37,023 nucleotides of DNA from UBA1227 sp963629305 (GCA_963629305.1 CAVGIJ010000013.1:1-37023); one strand, 5' to 3'; positions 1 to 8,519 are shown, counted from the first letter of the stretch. A program made the numbers and translations. The notes: generated by a model from the letters alone, not told the origin.

Positions 1-72
1 TTTCAGGGTCCATTTCTAGTTTGTCGTTGTTTAATTTTCAAGGTACATATGCGCTCGGGCTTTCCAAAGCGC
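1..72 (-). other. rRNA leader with boxA-like sequence
   Basis: Read on the minus strand, the stretch contains ACCTTGAAAATTAAACAACG (plus 25-44). It resembles the CTTTGAAAACTGAA-type segment that precedes 16S and 23S genes in Clostridia and Bacilli and acts in antitermination and processing. Just upstream, GAGCGC occurs twice around TTTGGAAAGCCC and can fold through GCGCT/AGCGC. No mature rRNA sequence is inside the window, so I cannot say which rRNA comes first. Confidence 0.6.
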
Positions 73-78
73 TCGATT

Positions 79-108
79 AATATACCACGCTTTACACCTT
101 CGTGTCAA
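79..108 (-). promoter_or_regulatory. rRNA operon promoter, reading off the left edge
   Basis: On the minus strand a perfect -35 TTGACA (plus 103-108) is followed after 18 bases by -10 TATATT (plus 79-84). A TG lies one base before the -10, giving an extended -10. The leader that follows carries the rRNA-type sequence described in the next entry. This is inferred to be the promoter of an rrn operon whose genes lie left of base 1. Confidence 0.7.
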
Positions 109-286
109 CAACTATTTTTGGATTTTTTCAATTTTTTTGAGAAAACTTATAAATAAGCAGTCTTAAAATACATCACACAGTAGATTTGCCGCCACAATCA
201 ATTCACAGCTAAAGAATTGTCGTCGGCAATCACCCTGCTATATGTGAGAAATCGTATGTGAAACTAAGAGAAGGGAGACAAAGCAT

Positions 287-877
287 ATGTCATACAGAAA
301 ATCCGGCCTTCAAGACAACGAGGTACAAAAGGATACAACTTTTTTCGAAGAGATACATTCCGGTGTAACCATGGTTAGTATTCCGGAGATCCATGTCGTT
401 GATTATTCTGGGCAAAGGAGCGAAGCAACCACCTCGGGAAAAATTCCCGGCAAAATCGCAGGGCGCTTCCTCTAGAAACGTTCTTTCAGTGAGCGATTCA
501 TCAAATAGCATTTCATCAGAGAGCATTTCTTCCGAGAACGTCTCATCAAAATATTTTAAAATGATATTTTCGGCAGGCGTTTTATGTGCATTGCTGTTGA
601 TTATAATTTCACTCGTCGCAAACAAAGCGCCGTAATTGCGTTTGAGAAGCATTGCGGAATTACCGCCGACGGAATTGCAGGACCTAAAACATTGCTTTAT
701 CTGGGACTTGGTTCAAGTTCCGGCTCATCGTCAGGAAAGTATACTGCTGCCGACTTAAATTTGCCGGCGTGCCTCATCTTTGCAGAAGCCCGTGGCGAAT
801 CATACACCGGACAGGTGGCTGTCGGGGCAGTTGTTCTCAACAGAGTGACACACTCGTCATTCGCAAATTTCGACTGA
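287..877 (+). pseudogene. sleB: Broken sleB-like spore cortex-lytic hydrolase gene
   Basis: SleB-type proteins are spore amidase/transglycosylase enzymes with a peptidoglycan-binding domain followed by a Hydrolase_2 domain, active during germination. Here the pieces are spread over two frames. An ATG at 287 has a good AGGGAG site and opens a 62-codon frame. A second frame (393-635) gives a Ser-rich stretch and a membrane segment (ALLLIIISLV). The first frame resumes near 600 with the end of a peptidoglycan-binding domain (QSAVIAFEKHCGITADGIAG), a GSSSG linker, and the start of Hydrolase_2 (EARGESYTGQVAVGAVVLNR). It then stops at 877, where roughly two thirds of the catalytic domain should follow. 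Two frame changes plus the C-terminal truncation mark it as a pseudogene. The putative catalytic Glu of EARGE remains but the fold cannot be complete. Confidence 0.75.
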
Positions 878-1190
878 TGTTGCTTTATTGACTCATTCAC
901 GCGCATATTGCTCGCTTATTTGTTCGCTTAAATATCATGAATTGTGCAAAATAACAACCAAATAATTTCCATCCTCGAAAGCAACGTTAAAAAAATATCA
1001 AACTTTGTTTAAAAGTGCATCAAAGGTTTACATTTTTTTCGTATCATTTGTATAAGTAAGAACGTGTGCTTTTTGATAAAATGCCGAAATAGCATTCATG
1101 TATCCTTTTTCGCTTTAAATTTTACGACCTATGATTTATACTATAGGGGAACTTGGTAAAACCAGGAAAAAAGTTATGGAGGTAGAAATT
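878..1190. other. Intergenic stretch between the sleB relic and the dehydrogenase
   Basis: This is AT-rich and non-coding. I see no remaining hydrolase-domain sequence after 877. It holds the dehydrogenase promoter (1027-1056) and about 130 bases of leader in which I recognise no riboswitch or terminator. Confidence 0.6.
1027..1056 (+). promoter_or_regulatory. Promoter of the alcohol dehydrogenase gene
   Basis: TTTACA (1027-1032) and TATAAG (1051-1056) are separated by 18 bases, a near-consensus vegetative promoter. The start codon lies about 130 bases further on, so the mRNA has a long leader. Confidence 0.45.
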
Positions 1191-2447
1191 ATGGACTTAA
1201 AGTGGACTCTTAAAAAAGCCGGCTGGAGAGGAATCGAAGTTATCTTCACAGGCGCCATGTATGCGTGGGGATGGTTCTTCCCCGACCCGATTATCATTGA
1301 CGGACCGGGCAGCGTCAAAAAGCTTCCGTCTGTCATCAAACAAAGAGGCATCGACAAGGTTCTCGTTGTAACAGACCCCGGTCTTATGAGCCTCAATCTT
1401 CTCGGTTCTCTCTTTGAGGAACTCAAAAATGCAGATGTACAATACGCTCTTTATGATCAGACACAGCCAAACCCGACTGTTCAGAACATTGAAGATGCAC
1501 TTAAAATTTACAACGACAACGGTTGCCAGGCTGTTATCGCATTCGGCGGCGGTTCACCTATGGACTGTGCGAAAGCAACCATCGCAAGAGTTGCAAGACC
1601 AAATCGTCCGGTAAAGAAGATGAGCGGTACTTTCAAGGTTGTTCTTCCCGCACTCAAGATGAACGGACTTATTCCTCCGTCACTTTTCGCTGTGCCTACA
1701 ACAGCAGGTACAGGTTCAGAGACAACAATTGCAGCAGTTGTAACAGACCCTGATACTCATGATAAGTTCCCTATCATGGATCCGTTCATCCGTGCAAAGT
1801 ATGCAGTACTTGATCCGGAGCTTACAGTAGGACTTCCGAAACATATCACATCAACAACAGGTATGGATGCTCTTACTCATGCAATTGAGGGCTACACAAA
1901 CATTTGGTACAACAACAAAAAGTTCAACAACTACGGCGTAAAGGCTGTACAGCTTATATTTAAATACCTCGAGCGCGCTTATAATGACGGTTCGGATATT
2001 GAAGCAAGAGGACAACTTCTTCTCGCATCTTACTATGCAGGCATGTGCTTCACACGCGGCGGCGTAGGATATGTACACGGAATCGGACACAGACTCGGTG
2101 GTCTTTACGGAGTTCCGCATGGACTTGCAATGTCAGTAATCCTTCCTCACGTTATGTCTGATGAGCTTCTCGGGCCTTACGTTTACGACAAGCTTGCAGA
2201 TCTTGCTGACGCAGTAGGAATCACAGGCGCTACAAATGAAGAAAAAGCAAAGGCATTCGTTGCTGAGATCCGTGCAATGAATGAAAGAATGAATATTCCT
2301 ACAGGCTTTGACTGCATAAAGGAAGAGGATATTCCGACAATTGCACAACGCTGCATCGCAGAAACAAACCCCACCTACCCTGTAAAGCATATCTTTACAC
2401 AGGCAGAGCTTGAGGCATTCATCCGTAACCATCTCATGATTAAGTAA
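1191..2447 (+). CDS. Iron-containing alcohol dehydrogenase
   Basis: Group III, metal-dependent NAD(P)-linked alcohol dehydrogenase of 418 residues that interconverts an aldehyde and an alcohol, probably in fermentative redox balance. The nucleotide-binding GGGSPMD lies at 119-125. The four metal ligands fit the family pattern: Asp226 and His230 in GMDALTH, His296 in YVHGIGH, and His310 in GVPHG; the 4 and 14 residue spacings match FucO-like enzymes. About 30 residues (KWTLKKAGWRGIEVIF...) precede the usual start of the fold. The ATG at 1191 is chosen because GGAGG (1178-1182) sits 8 bases ahead; the longer in-frame start at 1131 has no such site. It is monocistronic, with its own promoter and a strong terminator. 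The substrate cannot be read from sequence. Confidence 0.93.
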   Translation: MDLKWTLKKAGWRGIEVIFTGAMYAWGWFFPDPIIIDGPGSVKKLPSVIKQRGIDKVLVVTDPGLMSLNLLGSLFEELKNADVQYALYDQTQPNPTVQNIEDALKIYNDNGCQAVIAFGGGSPMDCAKATIARVARPNRPVKKMSGTFKVVLPALKMNGLIPPSLFAVPTTAGTGSETTIAAVVTDPDTHDKFPIMDPFIRAKYAVLDPELTVGLPKHITSTTGMDALTHAIEGYTNIWYNNKKFNNYGVKAVQLIFKYLERAYNDGSDIEARGQLLLASYYAGMCFTRGGVGYVHGIGHRLGGLYGVPHGLAMSVILPHVMSDELLGPYVYDKLADLADAVGITGATNEEKAKAFVAEIRAMNERMNIPTGFDCIKEEDIPTIAQRCIAETNPTYPVKHIFTQAELEAFIRNHLMIK

Positions 2448-2477
2448 TCACAACCGTGTGATCAAATAGTTATATGT

Positions 2478-2526
2478 AAGACGCAGAGCATTGGCTGAAT
2501 ATTCAGTCCGGTTCTGCGTCTTTTTT
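2478..2526 (+). terminator. Intrinsic terminator after the alcohol dehydrogenase gene
   Basis: AAGACGCAGA pairs with TCTGCGTCTT, with an inner CTGAAT/ATTCAG palindrome extending the stem, followed by a run of T. Confidence 0.85.
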
Positions 2527-2568
2527 GAAAATATTTTACAAGCGGTAATTGCAAACAATTTTAACATC

Positions 2569-2597
2569 TTGTTATTATAATAACACTGGTGTATAAT
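2569..2597 (+). promoter_or_regulatory. Promoter of the glucan phosphorylase operon
   Basis: TTGTTA (2569-2574), a 17-base spacer, and a perfect TATAAT (2592-2597), 30 bases ahead of the glgP start. Confidence 0.7.
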
Positions 2598-2626
2598 AGT
2601 ATAATATTTTATTTTCAGGTGATCTT

Positions 2627-5032
2627 ATGGCAGACTACTCAATAACCGCAGAAGAATTCAAAGCTCAGGTCGTATCAAAACTCTCTCACCTCTATGGAGT
2701 TAGCCCCGACGTTGCTGACAATCCGCAAATTTACAAGGCTGTTGCAACCATAGTAAAAGAGTTTCTCACAAAGGGCAGCTATGAATTCATGGAAAAAACA
2801 AAAAAGACCGATGAATCAAAGTCCGTTTACTATATGTGCATGGAGTTCCTGATGGGACGTTCTCTGAAAAACAATCTTTACAACTTAAATCTTACGGATG
2901 TGGCAAGAGACGCTCTAAAGGATCTCGGTATAAGTCTTGATAAGCTCTATGAGTGCGAGCCGGATGCCGGGCTTGGGAACGGCGGTCTCGGACGACTTGC
3001 AGCATGCTATCTTGACGCACTTGCGACAGGAGAATACGCATCAATGGGATATTCAATCCTCTACGAATGCGGAATATTCAAGCAGAAACTCGTGGACGGT
3101 TGGCAAACAGAGCTTCCCGATTACTGGCTTTCGGGCGGCGATGTATGGCTCACCGAGAAGGATGACCTTAAACTCACTGTAAATTTCGGCGGTGATCTTG
3201 ATTGCAGTTGGGACGACGGGTTTTTCAACACAAAGATTTCAAATGCTGTTTCAGTTGTTGCAACACCGTATGATATGATTGTTCCCGGAAAAGACGGAAA
3301 AGGGTATTCAAGACTCAGACTTTGGAAAGCAGACGCGCCGGGATTTGATATGACCCTCTTTAATCAGGGAGATTATATCCGTGCTGTTGAACAGCAGGCC
3401 ATGGCTGAAGTAATCTGTAAAGTCCTTTATCCTGCCGACAATCACCCGGAGGGAAAGAGTCTTCGTCTGCGTCAGCAATACTTCCTTGTATCTGCTTCCG
3501 TACAGGACATTGTAAGACGTCATCTTCGTCAGAACAAATCAATTGATTCAATTCCTCAAAAGATGGCAATACACATAAACGACACACATCCGACTCTCGC
3601 AATTCCGGAGCTCATGCGAATATGCCTTGATGACTGCGGATATGGTTGGGACGATGCATGGAAAATAGTAACTCAGACATTTGCATACACAAACCACACC
3701 GTAATGAAAGAGGCCCTCGAGTGCTGGCCGGAGGATATTTTCATCTCACTGCTTCCGCGTATCTACCAGATTGTAAAAGAAATTGATAACAGATACCGCT
3801 CCTTCATCTGGGGCGTAACACATGATGCGGACAAAGTTGAAGAAATGGCTATTGTCTCTAACGGTATCATCAGAATGGCAAATCTCTGCGTTGCAACATG
3901 CCACAGTGTAAACGGAGTTTCCGCACTCCACAGTGAATTGCTCAAAACAACTGTATTCAGCGATTTCTGCATGCTTACTCCCAAAAAGTTTACCAATGTA
4001 ACAAACGGTATAGCTCACAGACGTTGGCTATGTCAGTCAAATCCGCTTCTTACAGATTACATCGGCACACTTATCGGAACTAACTTTGTATATGACGGCA
4101 TGGAACTCTCAAGGCTTAAAAGCTTTGCGGATGATCCGGCTGTTCTCGATAAAATTGTGCAGATAAAAAAGGAAAACAAAAAAGAATTTGCGAGATATAT
4201 ACGTGAAACTCAAGGGATAGAAATAAATCCGGACTCCATTTTCGATGTGCAGGTAAAACGGTTGCATGAGTATAAGAGACAACATCTCAATGCGTTTGAT
4301 ATTGTAAACAATTATCTTCTTCTCAAGAATAATCCCGACGCGGACTTCACGCCGAGAACATATATCTTCGGGGCTAAGGCCGCATCAGGTTACTATATGG
4401 CAAAGAAAATCATAAGCTTTATCTGCAACCTCGCAGAGGTTATAAACAATGACCCTGACATAAAGGGAAAAATAAAAGTTGTTTATCTTGAAGATTACAA
4501 CGTTTCCCTTGCAGAAAAACTCATGCCGGCTGCAGATATCAGCGAACAGATTTCTCTCGCAGGAACTGAGGCATCCGGTACGGGAAACATGAAGCTTATG
4601 ATAAACGGCGCCGTAACACTCGGTACGCTTGACGGTGCAAATATCGAAATCCATGATGCAGTAGGCGACGACAATATATTCATTTTCGGTATGAAAACTC
4701 CTGAAGTCGCAGATTTGTCTCATCATTATGATCCGTACAGTTATTACGGCAGCAGCCAGGATATACGCAGAATTATCGACTTCATAAACAGAGGTGTAAA
4801 CGGAAAGCAATTTCCCGAAATTGCGAACGTTATTCACAATGACCCGTACATGGTAATTGCCGATTATGCCGACTACCATAAGGTTCGTGAGGAAGTTGTG
4901 AAAGCATACAGCGATAAAACACGCTGGGCAAGAATGTCTCTCATTAACACGGCAAGCGCAGGTGTTTTCACCGCTGACAGAGCAATAAAAGAATACGCCG
5001 ACAATATTTGGTATATATCACCTGTAAAATAA
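2627..5032 (+). CDS. glgP: Glycogen/starch/maltodextrin phosphorylase
   Basis: GT35 alpha-glucan phosphorylase of 801 residues, normal length for the bacterial family. It releases glucose-1-phosphate from the non-reducing ends of glycogen, starch or maltodextrin using phosphate and pyridoxal phosphate. Near the N-terminus are YYMCMEFLMGR and GLGNGGLGRLAAC. The signature EASGTGNMK ends in the PLP-binding lysine, residue 656, followed by MINGAVTLGTLDGANIE. The AGGTGAT site precedes the ATG at 2627. It starts a two-gene operon with the GH13 enzyme 17 bases downstream, which would debranch or shorten the glucan it works on. Sequence alone does not separate glycogen from maltodextrin preference. 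Confidence 0.96.
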   Translation: MADYSITAEEFKAQVVSKLSHLYGVSPDVADNPQIYKAVATIVKEFLTKGSYEFMEKTKKTDESKSVYYMCMEFLMGRSLKNNLYNLNLTDVARDALKDLGISLDKLYECEPDAGLGNGGLGRLAACYLDALATGEYASMGYSILYECGIFKQKLVDGWQTELPDYWLSGGDVWLTEKDDLKLTVNFGGDLDCSWDDGFFNTKISNAVSVVATPYDMIVPGKDGKGYSRLRLWKADAPGFDMTLFNQGDYIRAVEQQAMAEVICKVLYPADNHPEGKSLRLRQQYFLVSASVQDIVRRHLRQNKSIDSIPQKMAIHINDTHPTLAIPELMRICLDDCGYGWDDAWKIVTQTFAYTNHTVMKEALECWPEDIFISLLPRIYQIVKEIDNRYRSFIWGVTHDADKVEEMAIVSNGIIRMANLCVATCHSVNGVSALHSELLKTTVFSDFCMLTPKKFTNVTNGIAHRRWLCQSNPLLTDYIGTLIGTNFVYDGMELSRLKSFADDPAVLDKIVQIKKENKKEFARYIRETQGIEINPDSIFDVQVKRLHEYKRQHLNAFDIVNNYLLLKNNPDADFTPRTYIFGAKAASGYYMAKKIISFICNLAEVINNDPDIKGKIKVVYLEDYNVSLAEKLMPAADISEQISLAGTEASGTGNMKLMINGAVTLGTLDGANIEIHDAVGDDNIFIFGMKTPEVADLSHHYDPYSYYGSSQDIRRIIDFINRGVNGKQFPEIANVIHNDPYMVIADYADYHKVREEVVKAYSDKTRWARMSLINTASAGVFTADRAIKEYADNIWYISPVK

Positions 5033-5049
5033 ACAAAGGAAAGTTTGAT

Positions 5050-6951
5050 ATGCTTTATAATTCCAGAGATAAGAATTATAAAACAGAATACGGAGCTGTA
5101 GCCACCGGCACAGAGTTTGAATTCCGTCTTCTCCTCCCAAGTGAAAAACTTGGCGCGGAGACAGAGTCGGCATGTCTTGTCATATACAGTGATAAGGACA
5201 GAGCCATACTCCAAAGATACTACTTTGAAGCCACAAGCGAGTATAAGGACGACTCAAGATTTTGGAAGCTCAGCTACATTGCAAAAGAACCGGGACTGTA
5301 CTGGTACAACTTTGAGTACACGGTGTGCTCAAAAACATACCATGTGTATAAGGGCGAATACTCCACCGGATATGTAAACATACCCGAAAACAGATGGCAG
5401 CTTACCGTCTATGACGGAACTCAGATTGTGGATTCAAAGTGGAAGGGCGGAATCATGTATCAGATTTTCCCTGACAGATTCTACAACTCCGGCGTTAAAA
5501 AAATCGTTCCGCTTGACAGAAATCTTAAACGTTGGGGCGATATGCCGTCATATGTTATAGACCCGCTCTTTGGCGTGTGGAATAACGACTACCAGTGCGG
5601 CGACCTTAAAGGTATAGAGGAAAAACTGCCGTATATCAAGTCACTGAATATTGACATAATTTACCTAACCCCAATATTCGAGGCACACTCAAATCACAGA
5701 TATAACACGGCAAATTATGAAGCCGTTGACCCGTTACTCGGAAAAGAAGAGGATTTTATTTCACTTTGCATGGAAGCACATAAACTGGGCATAAAAGTGA
5801 TTCTTGACGGCGTATTCAGCCATACGGGAGATGACAGCATCTATTTCAACCGTTATAAAAGATACGATAATAACGGTGCGTACAATTCAAAGTCATCACC
5901 CTACTACAAATGGTACAAGTTCGAAAACTGGCCAAGCAGTTACGACTCATGGTGGGGCATAGACAGTCTCCCGGAGGTAAATGAACTCAACCCGTCATAC
6001 ACGGAATTCGTAACAGGTAAAAACGGCGTTATCGCAAAATGGATGAGACTCGGTGCGGATGGATTCCGTCTTGATGTTGCCGACGAGCTTCCGGACGAGT
6101 TCATCGTAAAGATACGCGAGCGTATAAAATCCGAAAAGCCTGACGCACTCCTTATCGGAGAAGTATGGGAAGACGCCTCCACGAAAACCGCATACGGTAT
6201 AAGACGCAAGTATTTGCTTGGAAAAGAACTTGACAGTGTTATGAATTACCCCTTCAAAGAGGCAATAATCGATTACATTGTAAATGACAATGCAGAAGGT
6301 TTTATGGACAGAATTCTCACCATAACCGAGAATTATCCGAAAGAAATTGTTGATACCCTTATGAATCCGCTAAGCACACACGACACCGTGCGTATAATCT
6401 CAAGACTTTCCGGAGAAGACGCAGAAGGGCCCGGAAAGGACAGAGAATGGCAGTCAAAATTTTCACTTTCAACTGAGCAGAGAGAGCGCTGCAAGCGACT
6501 GCTTAAAATTGCAACAGCCATTCAGTATACATTGCCCGGCTTCCCATCTGTTTACTACGGTGATGAGATTGGTATGGAGGGGCTTAAAGATCCGTTCAAC
6601 AGAAAAGCCTTCCCATGGGGGCATATGGATATGGAACTGCTCGGTTTCTTTGAAAAACTCGGAGAGATTCGTGCAAACAACCATATGCTCAAAGATGCAG
6701 AATTTGTACCAATATCGGGAGCGGACGGTTGTATTGCCTATGCAAGAGAAAAAGACGGCAATCCAAAGCATTCGATTATTCTCATTGCAAATCGTGCACC
6801 GGATGCGATTGATTACCGTTTGCCGGATTATGTAACAAATCCGATAAAGCTTATCGGAGACGGTGAAGTCAGCAAAAATACGGTTCATCTTCCGGCAGAA
6901 AGCTTTATTTTGCTTGAAAATGTCAAAGTATACCTCAAAGAGCAGTTATAA
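5050..6951 (+). CDS. GH13 alpha-amylase family protein, neopullulanase/maltogenic amylase-like
   Basis: A 633-residue glycoside hydrolase with no signal peptide, so probably cytoplasmic. The first ~130 residues form a beta-rich domain placed like the CBM34 domain of neopullulanases. The barrel opens with GGIMYQIFPDRFYN. The catalytic set is complete: nucleophile Asp342 (GFRLDVADE), acid/base Glu371 (LIGEVWED) and transition-state Asp445 (STHDTVR). It is expected to cut alpha-1,4 links, and perhaps alpha-1,6, in maltodextrins or cyclodextrins. The ATG at 5050 is preceded by AAAGGAAAG; the longer in-frame start at 5008 overlaps glgP and has no site. The 17-base gap after glgP implies one transcript and shared use in storage or imported glucan breakdown. 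Confidence 0.9.
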   Translation: MLYNSRDKNYKTEYGAVATGTEFEFRLLLPSEKLGAETESACLVIYSDKDRAILQRYYFEATSEYKDDSRFWKLSYIAKEPGLYWYNFEYTVCSKTYHVYKGEYSTGYVNIPENRWQLTVYDGTQIVDSKWKGGIMYQIFPDRFYNSGVKKIVPLDRNLKRWGDMPSYVIDPLFGVWNNDYQCGDLKGIEEKLPYIKSLNIDIIYLTPIFEAHSNHRYNTANYEAVDPLLGKEEDFISLCMEAHKLGIKVILDGVFSHTGDDSIYFNRYKRYDNNGAYNSKSSPYYKWYKFENWPSSYDSWWGIDSLPEVNELNPSYTEFVTGKNGVIAKWMRLGADGFRLDVADELPDEFIVKIRERIKSEKPDALLIGEVWEDASTKTAYGIRRKYLLGKELDSVMNYPFKEAIIDYIVNDNAEGFMDRILTITENYPKEIVDTLMNPLSTHDTVRIISRLSGEDAEGPGKDREWQSKFSLSTEQRERCKRLLKIATAIQYTLPGFPSVYYGDEIGMEGLKDPFNRKAFPWGHMDMELLGFFEKLGEIRANNHMLKDAEFVPISGADGCIAYAREKDGNPKHSIILIANRAPDAIDYRLPDYVTNPIKLIGDGEVSKNTVHLPAESFILLENVKVYLKEQL

Positions 6952-6983
6952 AACAAAACATCACAAAACCTTACAAAAAAATT

Positions 6984-7022
6984 CCGCAGAGAGTGACACC
7001 TTTCGCTCTCTGCGGATTTTAT
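6984..7022 (+). terminator. Terminator of the glucan operon
   Basis: CCGCAGAGAG and CTCTCTGCGG form a perfect 10-bp stem (6984-7015), followed by ATTTTATACTTTTAT. Confidence 0.85.
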
Positions 7023-7043
7023 ACTTTTATGCGGTGATTAAAG

Positions 7044-7202
7044 ATGTTAAAAAATAAAATTGCATTCCTTTTGTCGTACTTCAAGGGTGACAGTATGGAC
7101 ACACTGTCAAAGAGAATAGCCAACACCGCATTTGAAAGCGGCACAGCAACGGATGATATAACTGTTATATCCGCGAAGCTACTTCAAGTAAAATCTCTGT
7201 GA
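7044..7202 (+). pseudogene. Short fragment resembling the C-terminus of a SpoIIE-type PP2C phosphatase
   Basis: A 52-codon frame ends in ESGTATDDITVISAKLLQ. The DD-[IM]-T-V motif close to the end is characteristic of SpoIIE/RsbU PP2C phosphatases, and the preceding MDTLSKRIANTAF fits their last helix. No upstream phosphatase sequence survives; a stop and the previous terminator lie just ahead. GGTGA precedes the ATG, so it might be translated. Its last 38 bases overlap the antisense 3' end of the nucleosidase gene. I read it as a probable relic left by deletion; chance resemblance is possible for so short a sequence. Confidence 0.38.
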
Positions 7203-7845
7203 GGGTCTCCTCACAGAGATTATTCATTTCTCTGTAAGAATCAATCGCCTCATCATCGGCATCATCGGATATCTTCCGAACTGACAAAAACGGTATGCCG
7301 TGCATATTGCACGCAGCCGCTATTGCGGCTGATTCCATGTCGAATGCGTTTATGCCGAATTCGTCTTTGTATGAATTTTTTATCTCCGCGTCCGTAAGAA
7401 AAAAGTCGCCGGTGCCAAGGCGGCCTTTTTTCATACCCTCCACAGACATTGCCGCGTCAAGAAGCGTACTGTCTGCCTGATAGATATACTCCCCACCCGG
7501 CTTCTTGCCGAGCGGATATCCGAATTCGCGCAGATCAAAATCGCATTCGACATATGAGTCGCCGGCAACAATATCTCCTCTTTTCAGATGAGAGATTGCT
7601 CCCGAAAGGCCGGCGCTCATTATAGCCTCCGCCTTAAAATTGTAATGGAGATCTGCAGCTGCAAGCGCGGCGTTCACCTTGCCGATACCGCTCATTACAG
7701 CAACAATTTCCGCATTTTCCGTATCATAACGAATATACTCCCGATCATTTGCGAAAATCTTCTCTCCGCCACGTACACACACATAATCACAGAATGGCTT
7801 GTACTCCATGTCATCTGCGAAAATAAAACCGATTATTTTTTTCAT
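7165..7845 (-). CDS. mtnN: 5'-methylthioadenosine/S-adenosylhomocysteine nucleosidase family protein
   Basis: A 226-residue protein of the PNP/UDP phosphorylase superfamily. MTA/SAH nucleosidases hydrolyse methylthioadenosine and S-adenosylhomocysteine to adenine and the thiosugar, clearing by-products of methylation and polyamine synthesis. Visible motifs are SGIGKVNAA, MSAGLSGA, the long active-site segment ending in FGYPLGKKPG, the ribose-contacting FDMESAA, and VRKISDDADD with the catalytic Asp. The start at 7845 is set by AGGAGG (plus 7853-7858); the open frame runs 57 codons further upstream, but that part crosses the promoter and looks non-coding. It is monocistronic. A futalosine hydrolase role is a less likely alternative. 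Confidence 0.82.
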   Translation of the reverse strand: MKKIIGFIFADDMEYKPFCDYVCVRGGEKIFANDREYIRYDTENAEIVAVMSGIGKVNAALAAADLHYNFKAEAIMSAGLSGAISHLKRGDIVAGDSYVECDFDLREFGYPLGKKPGGEYIYQADSTLLDAAMSVEGMKKGRLGTGDFFLTDAEIKNSYKDEFGINAFDMESAAIAAACNMHGIPFLSVRKISDDADDEAIDSYREMNNLCEETLTEILLEVASRI

Positions 7846-7876
7846 GCTTAACTCCTCCTGTTTTGAAAACAAAACA

Positions 7877-7905
7877 ATTATAAGACAGACAAAAAAACGT
7901 GTCAA
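7877..7905 (-). promoter_or_regulatory. Promoter of the nucleosidase gene
   Basis: TTGACA (plus 7900-7905), a 17-base spacer and TATAAT (plus 7877-7882): both boxes are perfect on the minus strand, about 30 bases ahead of the start codon. Confidence 0.85.
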
Positions 7906-7990
7906 ATCAGATTTACGCCGTAGGATACATTGCCATTTCCGGTATCCCGCCTTGAGGTATGCACATAAACTGATAATGGCTCCAAAGTCC

Positions 7991-8032
7991 GTGAGTACCC
8001 TTGCTTTTGACCGCAAGGGTACTCACTTTTAT
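7991..8032 (+). terminator. Strong hairpin with U-tract and no gene ahead of it
   Basis: GTGAGTACCCTTGC and GCAAGGGTACTCAC form a perfect 14-bp stem around TTTTGACC, followed by TTTTAT on the plus strand. No plus-strand gene ends nearby. The 85 bases before it contain further inverted repeats (GGATAC/GTATCC and GCCATT/AATGGC), so it could end a small RNA. Confidence 0.5.
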
Positions 8033-8067
8033 AAATTTCACAGTCAAAATTACCCCTTTATTTCACT

Positions 8068-8096
8068 TTGCCTGTGTGATATACTTTTAGTGTAAT
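8068..8096 (+). promoter_or_regulatory. Probable zapA promoter
   Basis: TTGCCT (8068-8073), a 17-base spacer and TGTAAT (8091-8096), 35 bases ahead of zapA. Confidence 0.5.
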
Positions 8097-8131
8097 TTTT
8101 ATTATTTAATGTATACAGGTGGGGTAGCGTT

Positions 8132-8491
8132 ATGGAAAAAAATAAAGTTAAGCTCAGTATTTGCGGCAGTGACTATTTTATCACATCCGATGATGATCCG
8201 AAATACGTAACAGAGCTTGGAAATGCTCTTGACGAAAAGCTTCAGAAAATCGTTCACGAAAACTCAAGACTTTCCATCACACAGGCAGCAATTCTCGCAG
8301 CACTTGACTATGCTGACATTGCAAAAAAATCTTCTGACACTGCGGACAATCTTCGCAGCCAGATAAAAGAATATCTCGAGGATTCCGCACGTTATAAACT
8401 CGAAGCAGAAGTTGCTCACAGAGATGTTGACAGACTCAACAAGGAGCTCAACACACTTCGTGCAGGAAGCTCAAAAATGACTTCATTTTAA
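8132..8491 (+). CDS. zapA: Cell division protein ZapA
   Basis: A 119-residue ZapA homologue. ZapA binds FtsZ and bundles protofilaments at the division ring. The N-terminal beta hairpin (KVKLSICGSDYFITSDDD) with VTELGNALDEKL is the conserved globular head. AAILAALDYADI and the long heptad-rich helix (about residues 65-110) form the coiled coil used for tetramer assembly. The start is supported by a GGTGGGG site. A U32 protein follows 28 bases later in the same direction, a pairing common in Clostridia. Confidence 0.88.
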   Translation: MEKNKVKLSICGSDYFITSDDDPKYVTELGNALDEKLQKIVHENSRLSITQAAILAALDYADIAKKSSDTADNLRSQIKEYLEDSARYKLEAEVAHRDVDRLNKELNTLRAGSSKMTSF

Positions 8492-8519
8492 AACAAAATA
8501 AAATTCAAGGACTTTACTT

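Noticed and set aside
393..635. Independent small membrane protein gene in frame 3
   Set aside because: No ribosome site of its own, and it sits between pieces of one broken sleB-like reading frame; treated as part of that pseudogene.
960..1030. Rex-like operator upstream of the alcohol dehydrogenase gene
   Set aside because: Fragments such as GTTAAAAAAATATCAAAC are only weakly symmetric and do not match TTGTTAANNNNTTAACAA.
4385..4879. 164-residue minus-strand frame inside glgP
   Set aside because: Antisense to the conserved PLP-site end of glgP, no start signal, Ile/Val/Cys-rich as expected of a shadow frame.
6469..6888. 139-residue minus-strand frame inside the GH13 gene
   Set aside because: Shadow of a conserved enzyme; no promoter, ribosome site or recognisable motif.
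7846..8016. 57-codon N-terminal extension of the nucleosidase
   Set aside because: It spans the consensus promoter and the plus-strand hairpin, and AGGAGG points to the ATG at 7845.
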